From contig JAZBPA010000251.1 of NCBI GenBank assembly GCA_036351435.1, forward strand, positions 1 through 6,159: DNA of 6,159 nt. Direction: 5' to 3'. This document shows, piece after piece, positions 1 to 4,867 of the stretch (the stretch's first letter is position 1; each line of letters starts with the position of its first letter). A program made the translations under genes and the position numbers. The notes beneath the pieces were generated by a model. That model had not been told where the DNA came from. It made no database searches and worked only from the letters and a program-made list of their open reading frames with translations. The stretch is from JAAUQA01 sp036351435. Lineage in GTDB: Bacteria; Pseudomonadota; Gammaproteobacteria; Competibacterales; Competibacteraceae.

Positions 1-207
1 CAAGGATTCCCGCAATCGGGCCGGCCAAGTTAGCCATTCAGATCGGGATTTAAGCTGATAATACAGTAGCGCCTGCACACCATGACCGGCGCTTTGGGTT
101 AAGAACAGCGCCTCAAACTCTTCGCCAGCCTCTTGTGGCCACGCTGCGGTGTGATTGCGCAATACCTCGCAGATTAACTTGATCGCAGGAGAATCGAGAT
201 CAAGCAT
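1..207 (-). CDS. N-terminal part of an uncharacterised nucleotidyltransferase-like protein (NTP_transf_5 type), truncated by window edge
   Basis: This is a leftward open frame of 69 codons from the ATG at 207 to base 1, with no stop, so only the N-terminus is visible. It begins MLDLDSPAIKLICEVL. An acidic helix is followed by HGVQALLYYQLKS at residues 42-54, which resembles the 'HGV..LLY..L' pattern near the N-terminus of the uncharacterised nucleotidyltransferase family (PF14907) often found in polysaccharide and exosortase loci. No catalytic residues lie in the visible part, so the family call is tentative. The same frame stays open upstream and holds two more ATGs at 249 and 255, which would add 14 or 16 residues and overlap the divergent glycosyltransferase start. 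None of the three starts has a strong Shine-Dalgarno sequence. The position beside a glycosyltransferase fits a surface-polysaccharide locus. Confidence 0.5.
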   Translation of the reverse strand, partial: MLDLDSPAIKLICEVLRNHTAAWPQEAGEEFEALFLTQSAGHGVQALLYYQLKSRSEWLTWPARLRESL

Positions 208-238
208 CTTTAACGTCTGAGGTTGTGTCTCTAACGCT

Positions 239-1516
239 TTGAAAATCATATTCATCAACCGCTACTTTTACCCAGACCACTCTGCCACAAGCCAGATCCT
301 CACCGATCTGGCTTTTTTCTTGGCTGATCAGGGCCTGGATGTTCATGTTATCACCAGTCGGCAGTGTTATGACGACCCCAATGCTCGCTTGGATTCTATT
401 GAGACCATCAATAGGGTTCGCATTCACCGAGTCTGGACCAGCCGCTTTGGGCGATCCCGACTGGCCGGACGGGCACTGGACTATCTATCCTTTTATCTGA
501 GCACAGGCTGGTGCTTATTGCGCCTGCTGAGGCGTGGCGACGTAATTGTCGCCAAAACCGATCCGCCGTTACTTTCGGTAGTGGCCTCATGGGCTGCCCG
601 CTTGCGCGGTGCACAGTTGCTGAATTGGCTGCAGGATTTATTCCCTGAAGTCGCGACAGGATTGAAGGTGCGCGGCATGACGGGGACGCTAAGCCGTTTA
701 TTGTGCGCCCTACGCAATGCGTCCTTACAGCGGGCGACCAAGAATGTTGTTATCGGTGAACGAATGGCCCAACGCCTGAAGGCGGAAGGCATACCGGATG
801 ACAAAATCAGTGTGATCCAAAACTGGGCCGACGGCACCGCTATCCGGCCTATCGAAGTGTCAGACAACGCCCTGCGCCGCGAGTGGGGTCTGGAAGACCA
901 ATTCGTCATCGGTTATTCCGGCAACATGGGCCGGGCGCATGAATTCGAAACCTTGTTAAACGCCATGGAACAGCTCTGTGGTTCTCACCCCTCACCCCTC
1001 CCTTCTCACATCTCCCCTCCTCTTCCCTCCCCAACATTCCTATTCATCGGCGGTGGTCATCACCGTCAAGCACTGCAAACCGAAACACAACACAGGCATC
1101 TAAATAATATCCAATTCCAACCCTATCAACCCCGCGAGCGACTGCAAGAAAGCTTGGGTGTGGCTGATGTCCATCTGATCTCGTTACGTCCAGAACTGGA
1201 AGGCTTAATCGTACCGAGCAAATTCTATGGCATAGCCGCAGCAGGGCGGCCAGCGATCTATATCGGTGACCCGGATGGGGAAATCGCCCGCATTATCAAA
1301 CAAGCGGATTGTGGAGTAGTGATCGAACCGGGCGATGATGCGGGGTTGATCCAAACCATCCTGCGCTACCGGGACGATCCGGCGCTAGTGATGCAACACG
1401 GAGCCAATGCACGGACGGTATTTGACCAGAACTTCGACAAATCCATCGCATTGCACGCTTGGTATGAACTGCTCAAAAGGGGTCAGACCAAAAATTATAA
1501 GGGCGTATTGACGTAA
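239..1516 (+). CDS. GT4-family glycosyltransferase (WbuB-like), TTG start
   Basis: This is a complete 425-residue GT-B fold glycosyltransferase, probably cytoplasmic or membrane-associated and moving a nucleotide-activated sugar onto a polysaccharide or lipid-linked acceptor. The N-terminal Glyco_transf_4-like domain opens with INRYFYPDHSATSQ (residues 6-19), typical of the family. The C-terminal Glycos_transf_1 domain starts at FVIGYSGNMGRAHEFETLL (222-240) and continues with FLFIGGG (267-273) and EGLIVPSKFYGIAAAGRP (321-338), the conserved donor-binding segment. The start must be the TTG at 239: a TGA lies in frame at 218-220, no ATG or GTG intervenes, and the protein begins as relatives do. 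The ribosome binding site is weak. Length is normal apart from a Pro/Ser-rich loop at residues 249-265, encoded by a near-heptameric pyrimidine-rich repeat. The donor and acceptor sugars cannot be read from sequence. Confidence 0.9.
   Translation: MKIIFINRYFYPDHSATSQILTDLAFFLADQGLDVHVITSRQCYDDPNARLDSIETINRVRIHRVWTSRFGRSRLAGRALDYLSFYLSTGWCLLRLLRRGDVIVAKTDPPLLSVVASWAARLRGAQLLNWLQDLFPEVATGLKVRGMTGTLSRLLCALRNASLQRATKNVVIGERMAQRLKAEGIPDDKISVIQNWADGTAIRPIEVSDNALRREWGLEDQFVIGYSGNMGRAHEFETLLNAMEQLCGSHPSPLPSHISPPLPSPTFLFIGGGHHRQALQTETQHRHLNNIQFQPYQPRERLQESLGVADVHLISLRPELEGLIVPSKFYGIAAAGRPAIYIGDPDGEIARIIKQADCGVVIEPGDDAGLIQTILRYRDDPALVMQHGANARTVFDQNFDKSIALHAWYELLKRGQTKNYKGVLT
984..1032 (+). repeat. Pyrimidine-rich, degenerate 7-base tandem repeat inside the glycosyltransferase gene
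   Basis: From 984 to 1018 the sequence reads as five 7-base units: CTCACCC, then CTCACCC again, then CTCCCTT, CTCACAT and CTCCCCT. Cytosine- and thymine-rich sequence continues to about 1032, and the coding strand of the tract contains almost no G. It encodes a Pro/Ser/His/Leu-rich stretch (residues 249-265) between the donor-domain helix ending at MEQL and the strand FLFIGGG, where relatives usually have a short linker. It therefore looks like a repeat expansion in a surface loop that kept the reading frame. Confidence 0.7.
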
Positions 1517-1536
1517 TATGCTTCAAGTGCTACGTT
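1508..1536 (+). promoter_or_regulatory. Possible vapBC promoter overlapping the glycosyltransferase stop
   Basis: TTGACG at 1508-1513 matches the -35 consensus at five of six positions. After a 17-base spacer comes TACGTT at 1531-1536, a poor -10 box but preceded by TGC, which gives an extended -10 TGn motif. It lies 33 bases before the vapB start, at a sensible distance. The weak -10 keeps this tentative, and read-through from the upstream gene is an alternative. Confidence 0.25.
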
Positions 1537-1555
1537 CACCAGCTATTTCATGCTC

Positions 1556-1560
1556 AGGAG
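1556..1560 (+). promoter_or_regulatory. Ribosome binding site that sets the vapB start
   Basis: AGGAG lies 8 bases before the ATG at 1569. No comparable site precedes the upstream in-frame ATG at 1518, so this site decides the start. Confidence 0.75.
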
Positions 1561-1568
1561 CACTGGCA

Positions 1569-1808
1569 ATGCGTACAACTTTTAATCTGGATGATCAATT
1601 ACTTATCTCTGCCAAGCACAGAGCACTGGATGAGAATGTTCCCCTGTCGCAGTTGGTCGAAAATGCCTTGAGGGAGGCCTTGGCCAAACCCAGGGCGGTT
1701 AGCACGCCTGTGCATCTGGTCACCGTGTCGGGTGATGGCGTGAAGCCCGGTGTGGATCTGGATAATACCGCTTCGTTGCTGGACATCATGGATGATGCGC
1801 TCCCATGA
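1569..1808 (+). CDS. VapB-type ribbon-helix-helix antitoxin
   Basis: This is a 79-residue antitoxin that should bind and neutralise the VapC toxin encoded next to it and repress their shared promoter. Residues 1-38 fit a ribbon-helix-helix DNA-binding fold: a short strand MRTTFNL, helix A (about 8-22) and helix B with PLSQLVENALREAL (25-38). The C-terminal half (about 45-79) is acidic near its end (LLDIMDD) and would be the toxin-binding tail. The frame is open from an ATG at 1518, but I chose the ATG at 1569 because AGGAG at 1556-1560 sits 8 bases before it and the protein then begins like other RHH antitoxins. The 17 extra residues of the longer version look unlike the family. The stop at 1806-1808 overlaps the toxin start. 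Confidence 0.82.
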   Translation: MRTTFNLDDQLLISAKHRALDENVPLSQLVENALREALAKPRAVSTPVHLVTVSGDGVKPGVDLDNTASLLDIMDDALP

Positions 1809-2233
1809 TGCTGATGGACGTCAATGTTCTGGTTTATGCCCATCGGCAGGATGTGCCTGACCACCTTGCCTACCGGGAGTGGTTGGAAGGGGTCATTGGT
1901 TCACAAACGGCGTATGGCATTTCGGAATTGGTGTTGAGCGGCTTCATCCGGGTGGTGACGCATCCAAAGGTATTCGAGAAGCCAAGCCCCTTGGACGCGG
2001 CGATGGCTTTTGTGGAACAAATCCGCTCACAGGAGCATGCGATACGTTTCGCTCCCGGTGGTGCGCATTGGTCATTGTTCTTGCGTTGTCTTCAGGCGAC
2101 GGCTGCGCGGGGGAACGATGTGCCGGATGCCTATCATGCCGCCTTAGCATTAGAGTGGGATTGTGACTGGGTGACGACCGACAAGGGTTTCAGGCGTTTC
2201 AAAGGGTTGCGTGTGCGCCACCCTCTCAAATAA
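1805..2233 (+). CDS. VapC-type PIN-domain ribonuclease toxin
   Basis: This is a 142-residue PIN-domain protein, predicted to be a Mg2+-dependent endoribonuclease toxin. PIN acidic residues are visible in order: D5 in LMDVNVLVYA, E41 in SELVLSGF, D108 in DVPDAYHAALAL (D105 is also nearby) and D126 in WVTTDKGF. Length and motif spacing match VapC of the group with MDVNVLLYA-like starts. The start overlaps the antitoxin stop (ATGATG, with TGA inside). ATGs at 1805, 1808 and 1814 are all possible, and none has its own strong ribosome binding site, so translation is probably coupled to vapB. This coupling and order (antitoxin first) are standard for type II toxin-antitoxin operons. In VapC relatives the targets are tRNA or rRNA; the target here cannot be inferred. 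The active-site set appears intact. Confidence 0.87.
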   Translation: MMLMDVNVLVYAHRQDVPDHLAYREWLEGVIGSQTAYGISELVLSGFIRVVTHPKVFEKPSPLDAAMAFVEQIRSQEHAIRFAPGGAHWSLFLRCLQATAARGNDVPDAYHAALALEWDCDWVTTDKGFRRFKGLRVRHPLK

Positions 2234-2245
2234 GGGGGCCTCGCG

Positions 2246-2980
2246 ATGCCGAGAAAACCCCGATTCCATGTTCCCGGTATGGCGGTGCATGTCGTCCAGC
2301 GTGGTCATAATCGCGTTGCGGTCTTCTTTGCCGATTTTGACTATCTCGAATATCTGAAACGCCTGAGGCAGGCAGCGGAGGCGCATGGCTGCGTTATCCA
2401 TGCCTATGCATTGATGACCAACCACATCCACCTGTTGCTGACCCCGGAACGCAAGGAGTCGGTCGGTTTGTTGTTTCAGGCGATCGGGCGGCATTACGTG
2501 CGTTACATCAATACGACCTATCACCGGCACGGATCGTTATGGGAGGGGCGCTATAAAGCGAGTTTGGTCGACTCTTCCGGGTATTTGTTGACTTGCATGC
2601 GCTACATCGAGATGAATCCCGTCAGAGCGGGGATGGTAGACCATCCGGCCGAGTATCGCTGGTCAAGCTATGTTGCCAATGCCTCCGGCGATGGCAATGC
2701 CATTGTGACACCGCACCAGGAGTACCTGTCATTGGGAGCCAGTGCGATAGAACGGCAACGCGCTTACCGGCGGTTGTTTAATGAGGCGGGAGATGTTGAT
2801 GAAGTCACCATGATCCGTAATGCCTTGCAGACGGGTACGCCACTGGGCAATGACAGATTCAAGGCTCAGATCGAAACAGCATTGGGGATGAAGGTTGGAT
2901 ATTCCACCAGAGGCAGGCCAAAAGTTGTGCCTTGTGATGCAGATGGGGTTGAATCCAGAATCCGGGTCACGAGGTCTTGA
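2246..2980 (+). CDS. REP-associated tyrosine transposase (RAYT), Y1_Tnp/HUH family
   Basis: This is a complete 244-residue IS200/IS605-like single-strand transposase of the RAYT branch. RAYTs are domesticated Y1 HUH endonucleases thought to cut and spread short palindromic REP sequences. The N-terminus (PRKPRFHVPGMAVHVVQRG) is typical. The HUH metal site is MTNHIHLLL (H60, H62). A Y1 signature follows: GSLWEGRYKASLVD (96-109), YLLTC (113-117) and RYIEMNPVRAGMV (119-131). The nucleophile is probably Y113, or less likely Y120. WSSY at 139-142 and TPLGNDRF at 198-205 are also family-like. RGRPK at 222-226 resembles an AT-hook. The start is supported by AAGGGGG at 2232-2238, 7 bases upstream. It begins 12 bases after vapC on the same strand and may be co-transcribed. 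I saw no classical REP/BIME hairpins around it. Confidence 0.9.
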   Translation: MPRKPRFHVPGMAVHVVQRGHNRVAVFFADFDYLEYLKRLRQAAEAHGCVIHAYALMTNHIHLLLTPERKESVGLLFQAIGRHYVRYINTTYHRHGSLWEGRYKASLVDSSGYLLTCMRYIEMNPVRAGMVDHPAEYRWSSYVANASGDGNAIVTPHQEYLSLGASAIERQRAYRRLFNEAGDVDEVTMIRNALQTGTPLGNDRFKAQIETALGMKVGYSTRGRPKVVPCDADGVESRIRVTRS

Positions 2981-3203
2981 AAAACAACGCCCTACTCCAG
3001 AATGGTCTCAGCGAGAAACCGACGGCCTTTCGCCACGGTCAGAGTTGTCATGCGACGGGCAATGACTCAGTCTCAAAGCATGGGGTCCGATCATGCCGTC
3101 GACGAAGCTGACGCCTTTTACGGTTTTCGTCCCTTCCCTTCGCGCGGCGGCACTGGTTCAGTCAAGCCTATCTCCAAGATAGCACCCTCAGACTATCACA
3201 CAC
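2981..3203. other. Gene-poor segment between the converging RAYT and Uma2 genes
   Basis: No convincing gene is visible here. An open frame at 3002-3331 on the plus strand starts without a clear ribosome binding site and runs 128 bases into the antisense strand of the Uma2 gene, so I do not call it. The segment holds two inverted repeats: 7-base arms CGACGGC at 3020-3026 and GCCGTCG at 3095-3101 enclosing 68 bases, and a small hairpin at 3168-3182. It could be a remnant of a mobile or dispersed element tied to the RAYT, but nothing here proves that. Confidence 0.4.
3168..3182. terminator. Small perfect hairpin between convergent genes, weak terminator candidate
   Basis: CTATCT and AGATAG form a perfect 6-base stem around a CCA loop. 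It lies 21 bases beyond the Uma2 stop and 187 bases beyond the RAYT stop. No T-run follows on either strand, and the stem is AT-rich, so it does not fit a rho-independent terminator well. It may simply be a chance structure. Confidence 0.2.
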
Positions 3204-3899
3204 TTATGTCGATTGACGCCGCGCTGCGGCTAGATTATCGACGAAAACGTCATGTTCCGTACTATCCAGGCCTTTTTGCAACTCAGCCAGCACCTCGTCC
3301 ATCCGGTCGTTCAGCAACGCATCCACCTTGAGTCTCAGGCCAGGGAAGCGGTGGCTTTCGAGCACTCCCGCCTGATTAGGTTGCAAGGGAATATACCGGT
3401 CCTCGTGCAAATGAAACCAATCCAAAGCCTGGTCGTGCACACGCCACACCACATAGTCTTGAACGCCGTGACGACGGTAGACCCGTAATTTGTCATGTAG
3501 ATCGTAAGCGGCGCTGCTGGCGGCGATTTCAACAATCAACTCAGGCGCACCTTCGACGTAATCATCGGCACTGATGCGGGATTGACCGCCGGCTGCCGGC
3601 AGGAGTCGCAGCAAAGCATCGGGTTGAGTTTCGCTGTCCAGATCGAATCGCACCGTGGCGTTATCGGCCAGCTCCACGCCCGGAGTCGCAGTGGAATAAA
3701 CGAACAACCAACCTATGATTTTACCGTGGGGTTTGCCGTGGCTTTCGTAACGCAGCGGTGAGGCCATGTAAACGACTCCGTCAATCAATTCGCATTTAAT
3801 GTGTGATGGCGTCTCGGCATAGTGCCGTTCGAATTCCGCCCGCGAGAGACGGTCGCCGCTGGCTAGCGTTAAGCGGGGTTCACGTAAAATCGTCGCCAT
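3204..3899 (-). CDS. Uma2-family PD-(D/E)XK nuclease-like protein (DUF820)
   Basis: This is a 231-residue protein of the Uma2 family, which has a restriction-endonuclease-like PD-(D/E)XK fold and mostly unknown cellular role. Family features occur in order: CELIDGVVYMASP (residues 36-48), H54 and H58, RFDLDSETQPDALL with D94, then PELIVEIAASSAAYDLHDKLRVYRRHGVQDYVVW (119-152). D94, E124 and a lysine (K137) are the likely catalytic set. The start at 3899 is chosen because AGGAG (3912 to 3908 on this strand) sits 8 bases upstream and MATI is a usual beginning. A longer GTG start at 3959 is in frame but lacks a ribosome binding site and adds unfamiliar sequence. It converges with the RAYT gene and diverges from the downstream toxin-antitoxin pair. 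Uma2 genes are common and often multi-copy in cyanobacteria and some proteobacteria. Nuclease activity here is inferred. Confidence 0.85.
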   Translation of the reverse strand: MATILREPRLTLASGDRLSRAEFERHYAETPSHIKCELIDGVVYMASPLRYESHGKPHGKIIGWLFVYSTATPGVELADNATVRFDLDSETQPDALLRLLPAAGGQSRISADDYVEGAPELIVEIAASSAAYDLHDKLRVYRRHGVQDYVVWRVHDQALDWFHLHEDRYIPLQPNQAGVLESHRFPGLRLKVDALLNDRMDEVLAELQKGLDSTEHDVFVDNLAAARRQST

Positions 3900-3916
3900 T
3901 CTCGGGGCTCCTAATG

Positions 3917-3943
3917 TCAAGCAACAGTCATTCGATGAACCAA
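3917..3943 (-). CDS. Possible 8-codon leader peptide upstream of Uma2
   Basis: On the minus strand the near-perfect Shine-Dalgarno sequence AAAGGAGG (3956 to 3949) is followed after 5 bases by a TTG codon at 3943. That opens an 8-codon frame (MVHRMTVA) ending in TGA at 3919-3917. The stop is 17 bases before the Uma2 ATG and overlaps no part of the Uma2 frame. The ribosome binding site is stronger than that of Uma2 itself, which is why it is recorded. It could be a leader ORF affecting Uma2 translation, or the site could be a chance purine run inside the longer GTG-started frame. Confidence 0.25.
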   Translation of the reverse strand: MVHRMTVA

Positions 3944-3971
3944 GGTTGCCTCCTTTCACCAGGGTTCGCGC

Positions 3972-3977
3972 ATTATA
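3972..3977 (-). promoter_or_regulatory. Candidate -10 box for the Uma2 gene
   Basis: Read on the minus strand, 3977 to 3972 is a perfect TATAAT. It would start transcription near 3965, giving a leader of about 65 bases before the Uma2 ATG that includes the strong AAAGGAGG site. No good -35 box is found 16-18 bases upstream, so the promoter is tentative. Confidence 0.3.
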
Positions 3978-4024
3978 TTAGACTCATTAGCACTGCTTCT
4001 GCACCACTGAACCTCCCATCAGAC

Positions 4025-4120
4025 ATGGCGAAAAACCAATTCGACGAGGCGATGAGGTTGCAGGATCTATGCAGTTCATTCCTTACCGAAATTCATGTGA
4101 TTTGGGAAAGAGAAGTTTAA
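4025..4120 (+). CDS. Doubtful 31-codon ORF, possible gene remnant
   Basis: A short frame begins MAKNQFDEAMRLQDLCSSF and ends EREV at the TAA at 4118-4120. The frame stays open upstream, with an ATG at 3914 giving 68 residues. The amphipathic, helix-like composition of the last 31 residues looks more protein-like than the upstream part. There is no ribosome binding site before 4025. I do not recognise it; it may be a leftover of a small gene or a chance ORF in the region between Uma2 and the second toxin-antitoxin pair. Confidence 0.18.
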   Translation: MAKNQFDEAMRLQDLCSSFLTEIHVIWEREV

Positions 4121-4131
4121 TCATTTCATAG

Positions 4132-4159
4132 AGTATAACTTACCGAATTAAGTTATACT
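4132..4159. promoter_or_regulatory. Perfect 11-base inverted repeat, probable autoregulatory operator of the downstream vapBC
   Basis: The left arm AGTATAACTTA (4132-4142) and right arm TAAGTTATACT (4149-4159) are exact reverse complements separated by CCGAAT. The repeat ends 39 bases before the antitoxin start at 4199. The right arm contains TATACT (4154-4159), a five-of-six match to a -10 box, although no clear -35 lies at the right distance. AbrB/MazE-type antitoxins are known to repress their own operons through palindromic sites, so an operator overlapping the promoter is the most likely reading. A terminator is unlikely: the stem is AT-rich and there is no T-run. Confidence 0.65.
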
Positions 4160-4198
4160 AAGTCACTTTAGAACCAACTTGCGCGGAAAAGTCATCTT

Positions 4199-4468
4199 AT
4201 GAGCCATACTGTTGGTTCCAAAGGCCAGGTAGTGATTGCTAAAACCATTAGAGAACAACTCGGAATTGAACAAGGCTGGATGACCATCCAGCGTTTAGTG
4301 AATGATCATGTGGAAATTTACTTTATTCCACCGAAGCATGACCGCTCGCTTAAAGGATGTCTGGCGCAGCATGTCAATCAATCAATACTTGACCCATCGT
4401 TGCGCCGCACACGAACAAAAGCCTGGAGTGCGATCATTGAAAACCCGTTGGACGAATCGGAACTCTGA
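4199..4468 (+). CDS. AbrB/MazE-type VapB antitoxin
   Basis: This is an 89-residue swapped-hairpin (SpoVT/AbrB-like) antitoxin. Residues 4-40 carry the pattern: TVGSKGQVVIAKTIREQLGI, a loop with GWMTIQRL, then a second strand segment HVEIYFIP. The C-terminal half (about 49-89) contains LKGCLAQHV and an acidic end (NPLDESEL) and should hold the toxin-binding part. It should neutralise the PIN toxin that starts 3 bases after its stop and repress the pair via the palindrome at 4132-4159. The ATG at 4199 is preceded only by a weak purine stretch (GGAAAAG at 4185-4191). It is unrelated in fold to the ribbon-helix-helix antitoxin at 1569-1808, so this is an independent system and not a duplicate. 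Confidence 0.85.
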   Translation: MSHTVGSKGQVVIAKTIREQLGIEQGWMTIQRLVNDHVEIYFIPPKHDRSLKGCLAQHVNQSILDPSLRRTRTKAWSAIIENPLDESEL

Positions 4469-4471
4469 ATT

Positions 4472-4867
4472 TTGAGCGGTTTGTTAGACACCAGTGTTAT
4501 CGTGCGCTACCTCACGGGTGATCCACCAAAATTAGCTGATCGTGCGGCGCATATCATTGATTCGACGATAGCACTGCATATCACCGATGTCGTGTTGGTG
4601 GAGGTGGCTTATGTGTTGATATCCGTTTACAAAATGCCACGCGCTGCCGTCGTGGATGCACTAATTGCTTTATTGCAGCGTACCAATATTCGACTTTTCG
4701 CTCTGGATAAAACCACGGTTTTTGAAGCGCTGTTGCTGTGCCAACCATCGGGACGGGTTGCTTTTGCTGACGCACTGATCTGGGCCGTTGCTCGTTCGAG
4801 TGATACTCCAACGGTATATACATTTGATAAACGATTTCCTACTGACGGTGTGCAACTCGAATCGTGA
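4472..4867 (+). CDS. VapC-type PIN-domain toxin, non-ATG start
   Basis: This 131-residue PIN-domain protein is a predicted Mg2+-dependent ribonuclease. The four acidic positions are D6 in LLDTSVIVRYL, E44 in VVLVEVAYVL, D100 in AFADALIWA and D119 in YTFDKRF; the active site looks intact. It begins at TTG 4472, the only recognised start codon between the antitoxin stop and the conserved LLDTS strand apart from TTG at 4481, which would remove most of that strand's lead-in. The reading frame is the same as the antitoxin's: only TGA (4466-4468) and one ATT codon separate them. There is no strong ribosome binding site, so expression probably depends on ribosomes finishing the antitoxin. It differs clearly in sequence from the PIN toxin at 1805-2233. 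Confidence 0.86.
   Translation: MSGLLDTSVIVRYLTGDPPKLADRAAHIIDSTIALHITDVVLVEVAYVLISVYKMPRAAVVDALIALLQRTNIRLFALDKTTVFEALLLCQPSGRVAFADALIWAVARSSDTPTVYTFDKRFPTDGVQLES

Noticed and set aside
493..909. Long minus-strand open frame opposite the glycosyltransferase
   Set aside because: It lies wholly antisense to a clear gene and its translation has the Arg/Ser-rich look of a shadow frame.
1518..1568. N-terminal extension of the first VapB antitoxin starting at ATG 1518
   Set aside because: The ATG follows the glycosyltransferase stop by one base with no ribosome binding site, while AGGAG is well placed for the ATG at 1569, where the ribbon-helix-helix sequence begins.
2150..2530. Minus-strand open frame opposite the RAYT start
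   Set aside because: It is antisense to the vapC end and the RAYT HUH region, whose conserved motifs prove the plus-strand reading; the minus frame shows no family features.
3002..3331. Plus-strand open frame of 109 codons
   Set aside because: Its last third lies antisense to the well-supported Uma2 gene, it has no clear ribosome binding site, and its sequence (rich in Arg, Ser, Pro) resembles no family I know. The 5' part is discussed as an unexplained segment instead.
3900..3959. N-terminal extension of Uma2 from GTG 3959
   Set aside because: The added 20 residues are unlike Uma2 proteins, no ribosome binding site precedes the GTG, and AGGAG fits the ATG at 3899.
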